NCBI RefSeq assembly: GCF_025024155.1
Contig: NW_026251734.1
Coordinates: 1 to 64,000, forward strand
Length of the DNA: 64,000 nt
Source of the DNA: Gamsiella multidivaricata
Taxonomy: Eukaryota; Mortierellomycota; Mortierellomycetes; Mortierellales; Mortierellaceae
Direction: 5' to 3'
Within the stretch, counting starts at the first letter, position 1. Each line of letters opens with the position of its first letter. A model generated the notes under the pieces. That model had not been told where the DNA came from. It did no database searches and was given only the letters and a program-made list of their open reading frames with translations. Below are positions 32,821-44,336 of this stretch, in pieces. The translations under genes were made by a program, and so were the position numbers.

Positions 32821-35493
32821 TCATAAGCCTTGAATCTGCTTCAGCAGGAAAGCCTTCTCGTCGTTGAATTGCTCGTCCTCTAATAAAATATCAACAAAAT
32901 ATAGAGTTTAGTCATGTAGGCCGGTTAATAGTCAATCAAAAAATAAAATAAAAGTAAAAAAGCACATACCGTTGCGATCGTTGTGGAAGGTACTGAGGAA
33001 TGAAATCAGTCTGTCCTGGTTTTTTGAAAGGATGTCCAACACAGGCTTGTTCTTGTTGGGGTTTGCCACAAAGACCTGTGAGATGAACACAAGCGAAGTG
33101 GTGTATCAGTAACGCTTATGTTGTTTAATGAGCCGACAGACAAGGACGAAACTAGCTGTACCTTGAACACATGGAATGCCTCGAACTGGATGTTGCGACT
33201 CCTGTCCTTTAGCAGATTCATCATCAGCTTCAGGTTGTCCGCACTGGCAATGTACCGTGTCATGATAGTGAAGTTGGCTCTGTCCAACAGAATTTCTCCC
33301 AAGAGCTATAGCGAAGTACACAAAATACAAGGGTTCGATGTCAGCATTCGGTTCTCCAATGAAGGTTGTCATCCTGTAGCGTCCGATATCACGCCGCATT
33401 TCGAGCTGTACCTTTAATGACTGGCGCTTCGTTACATAATTCGTCGATTGAAGTAGTTGCGTGTACTTTTCGAAAAAGACATCGTAATTGCGCTCCAGAA
33501 ATTCGGCAACAAGCGTCTTGTGTCGTGTCAAAATTTCCTATTATATAAAAAAAAAAGAGCAATGGCTGTGTTAGTTTAAAACCTTTCTCCCAGCAAGTGG
33601 TTATCCTCGCAGTCGGGGCACGTCCGCATCGTACCTTGAATGTCGCAAATGCGTCGCTTGCAATGTCGAAGGTGTTCATCTCCACATAGTCAAAAAACTT
33701 GTATACTTGCTGCGAAGTGAGGATGATCTTTGTCAAGACTTCGTGTCTCAGGCACTCTCTGAGAATCATACCGCAATTGAGGGCGATCTCCTGATTTTCG
33801 TAACTAACATCATGGAAAAATAGCACGCAAAAGAGTAAGGAAATCAGCCACTTGTGGTATACATCCCGACGCAGTGCCCAAATTAGGGGTGTTTTTGGAG
33901 TGTGTGGAGAGAGAGGATGACGATTGACCACAAAGCCCTGTGCTTCGACAGCCCCTTTGTTTTTTTTTGTTTTTTTGGAGAACTTGCACGCGTCCCATTT
34001 TTGTCACGATCTCTACTCCCCCTTTTTTTATTATCTCATGCAGCCCAGCCAAGTCGAAAAAAGTGTTTGTCCTTGTTGTCATCCCAAGGTAAAATACCGA
34101 ATGAATGTTTTGGGCCGCATAAAATGAAGGGAGAAGGCGAAGGCTCGATGGGCGGCAATAGTCAGGTCCTGAGCTCCAACGCTGGTACAGTTGTCGAAAA
34201 AGGGTGAAAGGGCCGAAATGTGAACGTATTGCCGCACAAGTAGAAAATCGATATTCCATGTCTCCTGTTCCTCGCCCTCAATTATCCAATTGCTCCCATC
34301 TTAATATTACAGCCTCGAGGGATTGGACAACAGAGCTGATGTACGTTGAAGTAGAGGTGATCCTCCTTTCCCCCCTTACCCTGCCCTGGGCAGCTGCACA
34401 GTTATCGACCGTTTTTCTGTTTCTACTGTCACCCCATGATCCGTTGCGCAAAAAGTACAGTTGCCTCGAGACTACCGTCTGCTGTCCATATACGATCGCC
34501 CTTTTTTTGGTGTCCAAAATAGAACCAATGACCCCAGAGAGTAAAAAAGATCCTGTCATTCAAACCCTCCTGAGCGATGACAGCATCAAATCAGCCCTTA
34601 CCCGTGAATCAGCGTAAACAAGATCTGGTCGCGCGTGCACAGGTATTCGACCGTCGGTGATCGTGATCCAATATGACGACGGAGCAAATTGTTGAAGATC
34701 TGGGCAACATCCTTCTTAGCTTCGAATTCAAACTTGGCAATGTTGTCGACCAAGAGCTGGAGGAGGTTGTTGGAGTAGACCTCCTGTGCAAGCTGAGCGA
34801 CTGTCTCTGGAACTGGATCGTTCTCTGGAGAGGATCAAATCCACAGTAGATGGGCAGAAGTTAGTAAAGTCCACTGATTGTTGTTCATAGTCATGTCACT
34901 CGACCGTTGCGAGATAGAGACTTGCCGCTGTCGCCGTAGAGCATCGTCTTGATGGCCACCAGTATCTTTGAGATATCTTCCGTTGCCTATTACATTCATA
35001 GCGGTTCATGGGATGTGATGGTTAGTGGCGCTTCCATAAGTATCGTCATTTGTTGCGCGAGAACAAACGTGGTGTCATGGGGTAATATCCTTTGCAACTT
35101 GCAAAATCAACTGGGCACCATGTGTAAGGATACACCCTTTGCAAAAAGCACCCTCAAGCAGTAAGTTGCGTCTGCGACTCTCCGGGCAATTGAGAACGAC
35201 ACCACGGAGATGGCACGGAGAAAAGATCGAATCCACACCATGTATCGTGATGGTCAAAATTGCCACCAGACAGAGGATAAAGATGATATTGGATGACGAT
35301 GAGCCTCTCGTCTTCCCCTAACACCACCTAACACCTTTGGATGCCAAAATGTGTGGTGTATAGTTAAAAGCCCATTCTTACACAAGTATCTTTTTACCTT
35401 TCTTTTATCGGGGCCATCTAGCTTTTGAATCGACTCCTTGAGGTTGCGAGCCAATTCGTGGGGAGTTTTTGGTTTTGACTTGAAGAAGTTCAT
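32821..35493 (-). CDS. HYM1: MO25/CAB39 (Hym1) scaffold protein
   Basis: MO25 is a helical-repeat scaffold for GCK/STE20-type kinases; in fungi it acts in the RAM/MOR network controlling polarity and cell separation. Eight exons are 35493-35398, 34986-34926, 34824-34602, 33803-33635, 33537-33412, 33305-33162, 33075-32970 and 32879-32821, giving 327 residues. The blocks [74 protein letters not shown] and [15 protein letters not shown] match the family along its length. Intron 2 (34925-34825) begins GCAAGT, the second GC-AG intron here; phase and protein alignment both need it. Intron 3 is long (798 nt) and holds no recognised gene. Confidence 0.93.
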
Positions 35494-36903
35494 GTTGTGT
35501 GTTCTTTGTGTGCTGTCTATGTGGAAACGATAGTGAGAGAAAGAGGTGAAAATAGGATGGGAACCAGGCTATGAGCGGTTTCTTTGGGACGCAATAGGTG
35601 AGGTTGAGAGGAAACGCAGGAAGGAATAAGGAGAGGGTGGAATATGTGGAGTAGAGCGGGGTGGTGTACAAACTAGATGAGTGTGCGAAGAAGAAAAAAA
35701 AAAAAAAAAAGAAGCGAATGAGGGATTTATGAAGGCAGGAAAGGACGAGGCGACAAGGAGGGAACAGGAGAGCAGAGAAAAAGAGAAAGAGGGAGAGAGC
35801 GCGCGAAGACGTGGGTTTTAAGGATTCTGTGCTGAACCTGACCCAAGTGGACCTTGACTTGACTAGAGACACAATCAACTAACACACATCACACATCCGA
35901 ATGAGCAAAAGCCTGATGTTGGTTGATCAGTCAGCTCTGTGCTTTCCTTCAATCAGCTTGCTGGGTTAACTCCGAAATAGACGAGACGCATTGCCTGGTA
36001 CCGAAGCAACATCTCCCTCCTTCCCCCCGTTTGTCCTGACCTAGTACATTTTCTCCCCATGAACAGGCGTGCGTGTGAGTCCCGTCCATGCAGTCCGCCA
36101 TCATCGATCATCGCCACTCGTACCTTATCGCGCTGTACCTTTTTTTCCCGGGCTATTCAGATGAGACCGGCATATTTACGTGCGAACATTTCGTCTCCCT
36201 CTTTTTTTTTGTTGCTCTAGACTCACAAGAGAGGAAATAAAACCGCATGAGGATCATATCTCAGCGGGAACGACGCTTTCTTTGTCTTTCCGTCGTGTTG
36301 CAAGGGCGCTGTGGGAATCTCTTTCAGAAAAGAAAAAGGTCTTTTGGACCTGGCCGAAATAAAATAAAAAAAAAAACCTTGATTTTCCATGTTGGCGAAC
36401 AACGATGGGTGCCTGTTCCCATGGTTGCACAAAAAGTATAAAGCCCAAAAAAAAGGAACACTTGTGTTCTGAAAGGTAGAAAGTGAACGTGGTATTCATT
36501 TTTCGTCTTTACTTTGTATAACAATGTTTAGGGTGTTTTTATTTTTCATCTCAGTTACCCAAACGCGCTACCCTTTCTTCACATCTCACACCGCATATCG
36601 ATATTGGCTCACAAATAGACAAATGGACGCGGTCCAAAATACAAGCAAGTTTACACGTTCTTCATTAATGAGGGTATTGCAGATAGTAAACGTATGAATG
36701 TATGTAAAAAAACGCGCTAAAAATTAGACAGGCAGCCTTTGGCCACTCATACGATCCACAATCTATTTCAATCGATTAGGGAAGAATAACGTCCGTTAAT
36801 GGTTGAACATCAAAATAAAGAATGCAGCGGACGGAAATAACATTGTTACCAAAAAAAAAAAAAAAAAAAAAAAATATAGAAAAGAAAAGACTCGTACGAC
36901 GCT
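35494..36903. other. 1.4-kb intergenic region upstream of MO25
   Basis: The MO25 promoter side (35494-35900) is purine-rich on the plus strand with an A run near 35694-35710. An A24 tract lies at 36851-36874 near the GOT1 3' end. ORFs in between are short and T/F-rich and look non-coding. Confidence 0.55.
36851..36874. repeat. A24 homopolymer downstream of GOT1
   Basis: On the GOT1 (minus) strand this reads as T24 a few tens of bases after the predicted stop codon. Confidence 0.95.
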
Positions 36904-38093
36904 TTATGGGTCCTGAGGAGCGGGAAGGTACTGTCTCCATCATAAAGCGTCATAAAAGATGTATGGAAGACGCATGATGAGAAATATGGGCCGATGATAT
37001 AGCCGTCCAAATAGTCCGTCGCGTGTTTTCGATGACTGAGCAGCTAAAATAGACATGCGTACCTTGGAGATTCCTGGTGCACTCAGCACGTTTCCAATGA
37101 CCGGCAGTCTCCTCAAGAAGCCGATAATCACCGGGAAAAAGTCGCTAGTATCATATAGAAAAAAAATGAGACCAATGTTCATGATCGAACCCCTGCAATA
37201 TCAAAAACACACATTCATAAAGAAGCCCCTTACCCAAAAAGATTGATGAATCCCACAAACTCGACAATAACGCCTATGATGGGCCACTTGATAAAAACCA
37301 GAAGAATTCCTCCAAAAAAGCAGATCGTCCCGCGCATTTTTTGAGGACGGGCAAAGAAATATATTGTCTTTTGCGTTCCAATGACAAGTGTAAGTCCCGC
37401 CAGGAACAAGATCTAGTACGAATGAACCCAGGATAGATGACGCAAGGATTGGGTAAGTTCTTTGTTCCATAATTGCCCCATGTGGATTCCATAGTAGTCT
37501 TGTGCGGTGCACCAGTCGAAATGAAGGTCATGCTGGTCGAATACATCATTCTTGGATGTAAGGTCCTTGTGTCATGAGTGTCTTATCTGAACACCATGTC
37601 AGCCTTTTGGGATGCACCATAAGGAGTTGAGGGTCGTATGGGTTTGATGCAAGAGACAGGATCGGGCATGATCCTCAGTATCCTGCGCCGCGCGCAATTC
37701 TGGCTGGATGCCACTGTAGTTTCTACTGCTGTGCTGTGCGTCATGTCGTAGTCCTTATCCTGTCAGGATGAGTATCCATGTCATGCTCCTTGGCATTGAT
37801 CCATATCCATTCATAGTCAGACAATCAGAGTCCGCACTGCGCATTGTACGCTTACGTTTCCAATAGCCAAAAGCCCTCCATCAAAGAACATCATGACGCC
37901 CATAAGCATGAAGAATAGTCCAAACGCGGTCAAGCCAACGCCGATCTCTATTGCGATGGAAGAAGACGGGTTGATGGGCACGAAGTGAGATGAGTATTTT
38001 ATTCATCGCGTATCCAGTTTTGAAGGCGCTCCTTTGTAAACTTTGGCCCTGTCGTTCCGCTGTATGCTTACTCTGAGTATCTGAGAGCCACAT
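36904..38093 (-). CDS. GOT1: Golgi transport protein GOT1
   Basis: Got1 is a small four-helix membrane protein of ER-Golgi vesicles and the Golgi. Exons are 38093-38072, 37947-37856, 37412-37234, 37144-37063 and, for the proposed last exon, 36930-36904; the product is 133 residues (yeast Got1 is 138). MWLSDTQKIGVGLTAFG opens the protein, then GVMMFFDGGLLAIGN, LAGLTLVIGTQKTIYFF, FIKWPIIGVIVEFVGFINLFG and DFFPVIIGFLRRLPVIGN. The C-terminus is uncertain. Splicing after GISK to YLPAPQDP gives a normal length; reading through ends at 36940 with about 25 extra residues. All other junctions are phase-consistent. Confidence 0.88.
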
Positions 38094-38315
38094 GATTGAT
38101 GTCCAGGAGTATGAGTTGATGAGAGTGCGTGATGATGATGAGAAAGAGGCGTGTGTGGAAAGAGGAGCTGATCAACCGCCTTCTATACTCGGAAATGAAA
38201 CTTGGCCGTTGAAATTCAAAGTGACGTGTTTCGCTCTCAGCGAACGAGTTTATTAAAGCAAGGTGCAAGGATATCATAAGAGGTGTGGTAGGATCTCAGC
38301 TGCGGGGCAGCAGTT

Positions 38316-39581
38316 CTACCAGGCGGCTGACGGCAGCTGCGACGGGTGGGACGAGCCATTACTTTCATTGTCATGCGATGGGGGCTGCTGTTGTTGAGGT
38401 TGGAAATCGTACCGCTGCGATTGAGGCTGCTGGTGTCCCTGCTGTGCCATCTGGGCTCCCATGTACTGCAATTGAAGCTGTTGCTGCTGCTGTTGTTGTT
38501 GTTGATAGGGATTCATCGCTTCGCCAGCACCCTATCGCGTCATTAGAAAGGACGAAACGTCGCGCTGTGAGGATTCGCCACTAAACAGCCGCAGAATTAT
38601 ACTCTCTTTATCCCTGGATGTCGCACATACCATAGCAAACGATCCATTTTCGATGACCGCATAGGGATATCCGTATCCTTCGAATCCACCAGGGTTTATA
38701 CTGCCAGGGACAGGCGCACCAGCACTGGATCCCATCGGCGGAAAGGATTCCTGACTGCGTCGATGTTCCACAGCAGCAGCGGTTGCAGCAGGATTTGGAT
38801 GGCCCTTGGGTTCCTTCGCCATCTTGTATTCCTCGCGGGGTACAATGTCGATCAGGAAATCAAACATGTCTGTCTTGGTGATCGCTGCCGCGATATCGCT
38901 GCGCTGCAATGTCCTCCGCTTGTTCTCTTCAGCGTGGATCCTACGCAGAGTTGAAAAAAAAAGTTTGAGGCAGAGTTCATTTATACCTGATGTTCTCGGC
39001 TGTGTGGTACAGCACATATGTATGGGATCATAGAGTAGACTCTTACCATGCTCGTATGGTCAGCTCGGTAATAAATATCTCGCAGCCCTTGTCAAAGATC
39101 ATGGGCGCTTCTGCTGAAATCATTTTTGCCTGTATCAGTTAGAGGCACTTGTATCAGTCAGGAACGGTAAAAGTGCAGTCGACAACATGCATCAGCAAGC
39201 ATGTATGCAAGCGTGTCAGCAAATAAACAAACACAGTTAGTCCACAGCACATACCTTGACGTCCTCGTCTGTCTTCATGACCTTCTTAATGCGAGCGAGT
39301 GGCAGATGATGTAGCTTGTAGTCTTGGGGGACATTCTCGATCTCATGCATCTGGTTTATCCAAAAGGACTGCAACAGGTGCATGTGGGCCGGTTGCAGTG
39401 GTTGCTGATGTGCCAGCGCAGGGTCATGGCGGTGCTGCAGGGGTGGAGGTGGTGCAGCATGACCTATCGGTGGTACGATATTATATTGTTGCTGCTGATT
39501 TCGTTGTTGCTGATAGTACTGCGGAGCTGCTGCTGCTGGATCGTAGGATGATCCGCTCGAGGCCTGTCTTTGGTGCGACAT
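38316..39581 (-). CDS. HAP5: CCAAT-binding factor subunit HAP5 / NF-YC
   Basis: Hap5 (NF-YC) pairs with Hap3 through a histone fold and with Hap2 binds CCAAT boxes. Exons are 39581-39255, 39129-39047, 38940-38631 and 38531-38316, giving 311 residues. The histone fold spans about residues 90-170: [45 protein letters not shown] and [33 protein letters not shown], all spliced in phase. The flanks are Gln-rich (QQQRNQQQQ in the N-terminus; a run of nine Q near the C-terminus), as often in activators. No HAP4L-recruitment element was clearly seen. Confidence 0.94.
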
Positions 39582-40007
39582 AGATTCCTTTGATAGAAAA
39601 AAAAAAAAAGACAATCAGTGTCCTTTCTTGTGGTTGGATGGAGTGAGAGAAGAGAAAGACAGAAAGAGGAGTAAGGAAGGGGTGGTGGGCCAGAAAAAGT
39701 CGTGGGTACAGGACAGAAAGGGTCACACAACCCAAAACTCCCCCGTCCGAGACGGATTCAGAAAAATTGGCGGGAAAACAGAGTCGAGCTTCAAAAGCGG
39801 CAGTCCACTCGTGACACTTACACAAGCAACTACCAGAACAAGTTTCGGACTCTTGGACACTGAGGTCCTTTCTCATCGAGCGTTACCTAATCTCTGACTT
39901 TACCGAGGAACCTTAGATACTTTATTGTATGTGAATAGATGGGACAGATACGCTGGGTGAACTGCATATGGGGGGCAGGTTAGGTATGCGTGCGCGGTCC
40001 TCGTCCC
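39582..40007. other. Intergenic region between HAP5 and PTPA
   Basis: The first part upstream of HAP5 is purine-rich on the plus strand (about 39640-39720), matching a C/T-rich leader on the HAP5 strand. An A run lies at 39598-39609. No gene was seen. Confidence 0.55.
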
Positions 40008-42194
40008 TTAGTCAAATGGCAATCTCCTTGCGCCGTTCGAGGGCACGCCAGGAAGTGATCTGTCTCCCGATGCACCAGACGCAGCCGCTGCAGCAATCGC
40101 ACTCGGAATCTTCATGCCACAGCATGTTGGGAATTCTTGACCAAAGGCATGCACGTGTGAATGACCCTCCACGCCTGCCTCTTCCTCGTCCTCGTCCAGG
40201 ATACGAGTGTCGCTCTGTCCCTTGAACGGCAGCAACGAGCCAAAGAGGAAGTGCTGCATGATCGGCAACTTGCCAAAGACCTCGGCCTTGTACATCTTGA
40301 TCATGCCCGAGTTGACCTTCTCCCAGGTCTTGACAGCGCTGATATCATCCAGCATAGGCGAGTGCCATCTCAACGAAGCCGTCTTGACCTAGTAGTGTCA
40401 AGATGACCGTATCATATTCAGCATAATAATCGCATAATCTTTTTCCGAAGCCAGAATTGAGGGAAGACAACGAAGGAGAAAACACATACCGAGTTGATGA
40501 ATTTCACACACGACAGGTACATGTAGTCCTTTGCGAATTCTGAGACGATGTCGTTATCGTGGATCGATTTTGGTCGGATGTACTTGTGTCCTCTCAATTG
40601 TGCCGAACCAAACAAGAAAGGCAAGAAGTGATAGTCGTCCAGACCCCAGACACCATGCGATCCTGCTGGCTCCAACCAGTACGCGAATTGTAAATTCCTC
40701 ATCACTTCAATATACCTATCATAAAAATGTTTGTTAGTCATGGATATCTAATGTTTCGCATAGATATCCCACGACAATCGCTCTCTGCATACTTGAAAAA
40801 CACCTTGATCACAACGGCTTTGTAGTCCTCCTGCTTGATCAGCCCCAGTTTGTCGAAGCAGTACAGCCAAGCCAAGAAACTAGCCTCGTGCCCTGTTCCA
40901 TAGTCGATTCTCTTTCGATTGCCCCAGCACTCCACAAAGTACTTTGTCACCTCAGGGACAGCCTCTTTGGGCGTGACCAGCTTCTCCATCCACTCTGGAG
41001 CAGACTATTGAGGGATGTGACACAAAAAAGAAAAAGCGTCAGGCATTACCAACTTGATACGGATAGTCCGTCATCCAGTTACTGTCGTCAAAGTTGTCAC
41101 TCACCAAACAAACTTGATCATAAAACTTGCGGAATGCAGGGTTGCCGAATCGACTCTCATGTCCAGTCTCTGGGGGATATTCCTCTGTGACATCGTTGAC
41201 AAGATCAAGCGTCTCCAGCATGCCCTTTACGACCTGGATATGTTGAAACCAAGAATAAAAACCCTGTCAGAATAGTAATGATGGAAATAAGCTACTCACA
41301 AGCAACATCAACTTCCAGATCAACAAACAGTACCTCACTCTCATAGCAGTCCGCAGTGCTGACAACACCAACCACGCTCTCGTTCAACGCCTCCAAGAAC
41401 TCGAACAGGTTGGCATAGGTTGGTGAGGCATGGAAGAGCTCCAGATCCTCCTTGGTCAGAATCTCCTTTCGAGGAACAACAAACTCCCCTGGTTTCTGAT
41501 CCTGATCCATGGGTTGAGCCACGGCGGGATTGCTGCTGGTGCTGCTAGTGATATTCTCAGCTTCGTGGTCCTGGTCCATTGGCTGAGCGACAGCTGTGGG
41601 ATTCAACTCCATCTCAGCGTCCTGCTCAGGTTCCTCACCCGCGTTCGAGGACGTTGACGAGTACGTGGTTCCCATCTTTAGTGAGGCGTGAGAAAGTGTG
41701 GGTGAAGGCGGCTCTGCAATGATAGATGACGGTGGCGAGGGAACCGCCGACAAGGGCAAGTCTAATCCACGGGCATAATGTCCACTAATGCTGTAGGGCT
41801 TTGTGGAAAGATATGAGGGATTTGTGGACGAGGACGCGAGTGTGAGGTTCTGCAGGTTGGGGATATCAGGGGCGGGGATCTCGACTAGGGTTGGAGTAAG
41901 TTTGTGGAGCTCCTCCAGGTCGGCGTCGTGCTGTGTAGAGGACGTTGGAGTGAGGGCACCGGAGTCTTGGCTGTGTTCTTGGTCCAGTTCTGAGGTGGAG
42001 GTAGGAGGGATCTGATTGCTTTCCTTGGCGATGGTGTTGGTCCACTCCATGACCTGGGGTGCCTTGTCGCTAAAGTCGATCGAGTGTCTGCCTGAGGAGG
42101 GGATGGCAGGGTTCGTCGAGGGGGTTAGAAAGCTGGTGGCCGTCTCAAGGGAGTCACTCTCGGCAAAGGAGTGCTTGACATCGGACTCAGCCAT
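40008..42194 (-). CDS. PP2A phosphatase activator (PTPA, Rrd-type prolyl isomerase)
   Basis: PTPA activates the catalytic subunit of PP2A-type phosphatases and has peptidyl-prolyl isomerase activity. Exons are 42194-41334, 41233-41105, 41004-40793, 40715-40490 and 40388-40008, giving 602 residues. The PTPA domain starts near residue 240 ([17 protein letters not shown]). It continues through [63 protein letters not shown] and [14 protein letters not shown]. The first ~235 residues are a Ser/Thr/Pro-rich low-complexity extension not found in the ~320-residue standard proteins, with a repeated AQPMDQD motif. The C-terminus also has an acidic and Ala-rich tail. Which Rrd paralogue this is cannot be decided here. 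Confidence 0.92.
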
Positions 42195-42494
42195 GGCGCG
42201 TATGTGGTTTGGGGAAGGGGGAAGGGAGGGAAGGGAAGGGAACGAATGGGACGGGAAGAAGATGCATTCAATTCAACTCGACTGACATTCGAGAAAACTC
42301 AAAAAAGAGAAGTCCAAGCCCCAGGCGGTTGAAGACACAATCTTCGCTCCTCTTCATCAACATAATACAACACAATACAACACAGCACAACAACACCCAT
42401 CCCACCCTCCTCCTCAGCAACAGCAGCAGCAGCAGCAGCAGCACTCTTTCCTTCATTTAGACTCGCTCCCTTCAGCCAACTCTTTTACGGCTCA
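42195..42494. promoter_or_regulatory. Shared divergent promoter of PTPA and the securin candidate
   Basis: Only 300 bp separate the two start codons, so the promoter is shared. It contains ACACAAT/ACAACAC repeats (42360-42395) and a CAG microsatellite (42421-42441) in the rightward leader. Confidence 0.6.
42421..42443 (+). repeat. (CAG)7 microsatellite in a 5' leader
   Basis: Seven uninterrupted CAG units lie about 55 bases before the ATG of the securin candidate, outside the coding frame. Confidence 0.9.
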
Positions 42495-43995
42495 ATGTAT
42501 CCAAATCAAGCAGGAAGGGTCGTGGACAAGGAGAACGACATCGCCGCTGATTCTGCCGCACGCGCTGCCACAGCGACCTTGGTCAAGCAAGCCTCTTTTG
42601 TCGGTAGTCGCACACCCTCAGCAAAGCAGCAGGGACTCAAGGTAAATCTCACTAAAACACCTTCGCTGCAGGGTAAGCCATCGGCCCTGGCGCTCAACTC
42701 TCCCACAGGTAAATGGCTGCGTCCATTCTTTCAAACGCTACGAACAGTATTGAGCCTTCTGTGTCAATAAATGTAAAACTAACTGGTACGGCCTGTCACT
42801 CATGGTCTTTAGCTCAAGGCGTACTGAGAACGAAGACAAACCATCAACAGCTGTCTTCAACACTCGACAACAACAGCAAAGACACGACTGCAAAGAAGAA
42901 GAGTACTCTGACGCGCACATTTAGCGCTGCTCTCGAAAGCAACAACACAAACAGCAATAGTGGCAACACAAGTTCTGCTCTTAGCACCCCTATCAATACG
43001 GAGTCCAGACGTCGCTCACTCACCAAGCGGGGATCTGCCAAGACCAGGTTGGTCGTTCACAAAGATGACGAGTCGGTCACTCAGGAAACAAATGACAACA
43101 TCATTGTCAATTCCAACAGCCGAGACAATAGCGACAATGGCAGCAGAGTCAAACCAATGGTCGCCCTTGCCAAGGCGGCACCAATTGAATCTGCTACAAC
43201 CCTTCTGTCGATCCAGAGGGCAGTCGAAAGCCATGATAAGGTTGTAGTTGGACAAGCTGAAGCCGAAACTAAGCGACGGGCATTACCAAACGACGATGAA
43301 AACTGGGATATCGAGTACTGCCCACCGCCTGTTGAAGGTAATTTTGGACGCTTGTCAAATGACATTAACTTTGCCACTAATCGTTTGTCATTGTTATTCA
43401 CCACTTGTTCCTGGTTTTTTTTTTGTTTCCTACAGAGCAGCCATATGACCCTGAATTCGAGCTCGATCCATTGGCGCTATCAACGGTTCCCTCAGCACTG
43501 GCTTATCATGTTCACTCTATCGAAGACTTTGAGCTTGGGCTTCCATCAATGGAGCCCGCAAAGATCAGACGGCCCCCCTCGCCTGCACAGTCAGATGAGG
43601 AAAAAGACGAACAGGAGCAGAAGCAGGAGGATGATAAGGCTCCTATGCCAAAGTCAACAGTCACCCCAGACGGTCATCTTGATGTTACATGGAGCGATGA
43701 TGAGGATACAGTCCACCCGAAAGGAGGCCGTCGCTTCGGAATCAAGGATTTGGAGGATGAAAGCAAAACTCGACCGCCGTTTGATGGCTTTTTCTTTGAG
43801 CTCGACGCGTCCGAAGATTCACTGAGTGAAGATGAGGACGATATTTTCGGAGGTCGCAAACATAATGTACCCGGGAGAAAGAAGGATGACTCCGACAAAC
43901 CGACGAAAAAGTTCAACGATGCCATTGGACTGGGTGATTTGGAGGACGAAAAGAAGGTCGAGGCGCCGTTTTCGGACTTTGCGTTTGAACTTTGA
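42495..43995 (+). CDS. Securin candidate (separase inhibitor, PTTG/Cut2/Pds1-like)
   Basis: Securin holds separase inactive until the anaphase-promoting complex degrades it. Exons are 42495-42708, 42813-43337 and 43436-43995, giving 432 residues. A KEN box lies at residues 12-14 in the context VVDKEND, like human PTTG1 (YVDKEN). RxxL candidates (such as KRRALPND) could be destruction boxes. After a long Ser/Asn/Thr-rich disordered region comes WDIEYCPPPVEEQPYDPEFE, which resembles the separase-binding PEIE...PF segment of securins. The C-terminal 130 residues are very acidic and hold two copies of a motif: DLEDESKTRPPFDGFFFEL and DLEDEKKVEAPFSDFAFEL. Securins evolve fast, so the call rests on KEN position, layout and the DIEY motif. 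Confidence 0.62.
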
Positions 43996-44336
43996 GCTTT
44001 GAACAATGACTGGCGAAAACACTGCCGTCTGTACATATTCGCGCCTACGATTCTTTTTTTTTTTTGTTGGCACCTTCATACTCGCAGCTTACACTTTTCA
44101 TAGCGCGCCTGCGACCATTAAGCCCCTCTCCCCCTTCTTCACGACTTGATCGCATTGAAACCCGATCTTAACATCCTCCCTGCTTTGCTTTGTTTTGCTT
44201 TGCTTTGCATATGTATCATTTGTACAGCTGTAATAATACTCACTCTTAGTTCATAGTCCACATCCAGACAAAGTGCTTTGAGTATGTGTATGTTATTATA
44301 TTCGATTCGCGAAGGATAAACAATATAAGGCGCACT
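43996..44336. other. Convergent 3' intergenic region
   Basis: This lies between the ends of the securin candidate and HOM6. It has a TTTGC/TTTTGC tandem (about 44183-44206) and a T11 run near 44055. No gene was seen. Confidence 0.6.

Noticed and set aside
33804..34601. Possible nested gene in the 798-nt MO25 intron
   Set aside because: Only short ORFs without recognisable domains on either strand.
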